64,000 nt of DNA. Source: Erpobdella octoculata. Its lineage: Eukaryota; Annelida; Clitellata; Hirudinida; Erpobdellidae. A program made the position numbers and the translations under genes. The notes below the pieces were generated by a model. The model did no database searches. It saw only the letters and a list, made by a program, of their open reading frames with translations, and was not told the DNA's origin. The stretch covers positions 13,642,972-13,706,971 of the forward strand of contig OZ022247.1 of NCBI GenBank assembly GCA_963978895.1, written 5' to 3'. Of the stretch, positions 52,701 through 55,700 are shown piece by piece (within the stretch, counting starts at the first letter, position 1; each line of letters begins with the position of its first letter).

Positions 52701-55700
52701 TTACAGTCGCCTAGTGTCTGTTACACCAAAGTAAACTGAACCTCAACCAGTTTCGAACTGACCTACATTAATTTTAAAGAATCCGATAAAGGGGGTACCA
52801 ACATCTGTCAACGAAATGATCTACACTTTTGACAACACAATTCGGTATGTGCTTGATCAACATGTTCTACAACATTGGCAATCCTCGACGCACAGTTTGA
52901 TGATGAATGTCAGAAGTAGAAAGTAAAATCCAAGCGTTTGTCGACTTCAGCGCCGCTTTAAATTAACTGTTACTAGTCTGATCGTGCCATTTGGCTTTCA
53001 TCACCTCACTTGATGCAAGAGCAAAGTGGTGGATGAATACTATACCAGTACCTGTCGTGCTGTCATTGGTTAGTAGCTTTGGAGTCTCAAAAATCGACAA
53101 TTGCAACACACTGCTCGCTGACCAACCAGACTAGTTCATCTGTCGCCGGCAGTCAGTACTCAACAATGCAGTGAGACTCATCTTTGGATTAAAGAGATTT
53201 GACCAAATCTCAGAAATCATGCGTGACAAACTTCATTGGTTAATGGCTCGAGAGCATGTCGAATTTAAACTGTGTTTGTTGGTTTACATGGCCATGCATG
53301 GACTTGCACTTGAATACATCATGGCAATGGCCTGCCTGTCAGTTCAGTTGACTCCTGTCGATGATTGTGTTTTGCAACAGCTGGAGACTTGATTGTGTCT
53401 GTGACGACTACAAAGTTCAGACAACTGCCTTTTTCTGTCATGGCCATTAAAGCATGTAACTGTCTTCTAATAAGTATTCAATCATCTTGCTCTGTTGACA
53501 CTTTCGAAAAAATCCTTTAAACCCATATATTCATCATGTCCTACAACTAAACAATATCTTATTCATCCGAGGTATCTGACTTTTTGTACAGCACTCTTGT
53601 GATGACGGTTTCATTGTACTGCACTATATAATCCATCCATGTTATTAGTATTATTATTTGTATTATTATTATTAATATTAATTGGATAATTTTCATATGC
53701 TGAAGAAAATTTTCATATACTAATTGCTCATAAATATAGTCATGCTTTAACCATTCATCACTTTAATGCTTATTTACTACTACATAGCAAAGATTTGAAA
53801 TTGTATAAAACAAAACAAATATTTAAAATCTTTGTAAAAACATTAAATAATTTTATAACCTAAGTGTATCAATAGTAGGAACAATAATTTCATTGCAAGG
53901 CACATCTTTTGGATATTCTTGTGTATCATTTATACGATCGGACCACATTTCCCAGCTGTATAGTTTGTCTTTCACCAAACAGTATTTAAACACAGTATTT
54001 AAATCTCCTGCTTTGAAACAAGCAGGACTTGGTGGGTGGTTGACAAGCTTGAACATAGATTGACCAATAACCAGTTCTTTTATGTCTTCTTCATAATCAC
54101 CCTGGTTAAATATGATATTCAATAACTATGAACATTATGACATAACTTCTTCATTTTATGTAATTTTGGTGTTCAGCCTTTTAACCCAACAAAAACAAAA
54201 CATCAGCAATTATCCAAGAAGCAGTCTAACAATTTCTTTCATTTTGCTAAATAGATACTTTGTATGGATTTCTAATGAATAAATTCCTAATTTAAATCAA
54301 ATAAAAATAAAAACTTGAAAAATTATTTATTTATTTCATGTTCTTTTTTTAAATTGGGTCCTTTAAACAAATGTGTCACATAAGGGTGGTGCTTAGTTAT
54401 TGAATCAAAATGACAAGAAGAAACCGTAGAATCCGGGGTATAAACAAATTCTAAAAAATGTATTGGCGTAAGATCCCTTAATTTCTATGCTCCGCCTCTA
54501 GGATGGGATGTGCCTGATCGACTTAAAAATATATAAAAAATATATTTAATTTTTTTTAAATATTATCTAGTTTAATAATTATCAAAAATAATTTAAAATA
54601 TTGCTTAAATATAAATTGTTTGGGATGTGCTTTGATGCGAGAAGCGAAGCGTATTTACCAGACCGCAAGACCATTAAGCTGATTAGAACAATTACCACTT
54701 GTCTTCGCGAATTATTCATGTTCACAAAACAAAGAAAGCATCTATAAAGGACTGAAAATTAAAACTTGATAATTGTTTTTGTTTTTAATCTGGTCGTGTT
54801 ATTCAAAGGCTCTGAAGCAGATTAAAGCAGTATTAGATGATAAGTATGCTCTCTTAGATGGTTAAAAAAATACATTTGACTTCTTTTTGTGACTGACTAC
54901 AACTTATCCCATATTATTAAACAGTTGATAACGCAACATATGTCAAATTAGTACATTAAGTAATAATGACGAGATCGCCGTTGTGGATTTTAGGGTTTGT
55001 CTCATAATAAAAGGCTTAGTAGTAGATTAGAAGACTGTGCAAAGCTGTTGTTATAGATGCTTTCTTTTCCAAGTGGCAATTTATTCTAATCAACTTAATG
55101 GCCTGGTAACAGACTAGCGAATACGCGTTGCATCTCGCATCAACTGCTAATTTTCCTTCATTTATAGATTCTTCCTTTGTCTTGTGAACATGAAGAATTT
55201 GCTAAAACAAGTCGCAATTGTTCTTATCAAGATAGAGAGAGAAAAAAAAAGAAACGATCCAGGAATATCCTCGGGCAACGCCGGGTAACCCTGCTAGTAA
55301 AATAAAGACAGGCAGAATTCCTTTCAGCAGGTGAAATCATTGAACGTTGACCAGTCCATGGCGATAAAAAGTTGGGGAACATCGCTAATTCAGAAAAATA
55401 TGATTGCAGCAAATGGGCTGTGACCCACTAGTCACATGAGAGCAGAACTATCTAAGAGAAGCACCTCATTTATTATGAAGGAAAATTTGCAGTACTGTCA
55501 CACAAAGTTTGTAAATATTCAATCAATGTTTTAAAACATTTAACAAATATAAAAACCGTCAATAATATAACATAATTCTTAAAATTCCACACAAGAGACT
55601 CTTGTTTAAGATGAAGGAGTATGGAGTTCATCCAATATTGACAGAATGGATCAGAAGTTACTTGACGGAGAGATCATTCAGAGTTCAGTTGGGGGGCGGA

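Noticed and set aside
53171..53392. A host gene on the plus strand
   Set aside because: The peptide matches the tail of LINE reverse transcriptases and lies among other decayed LINE pieces.
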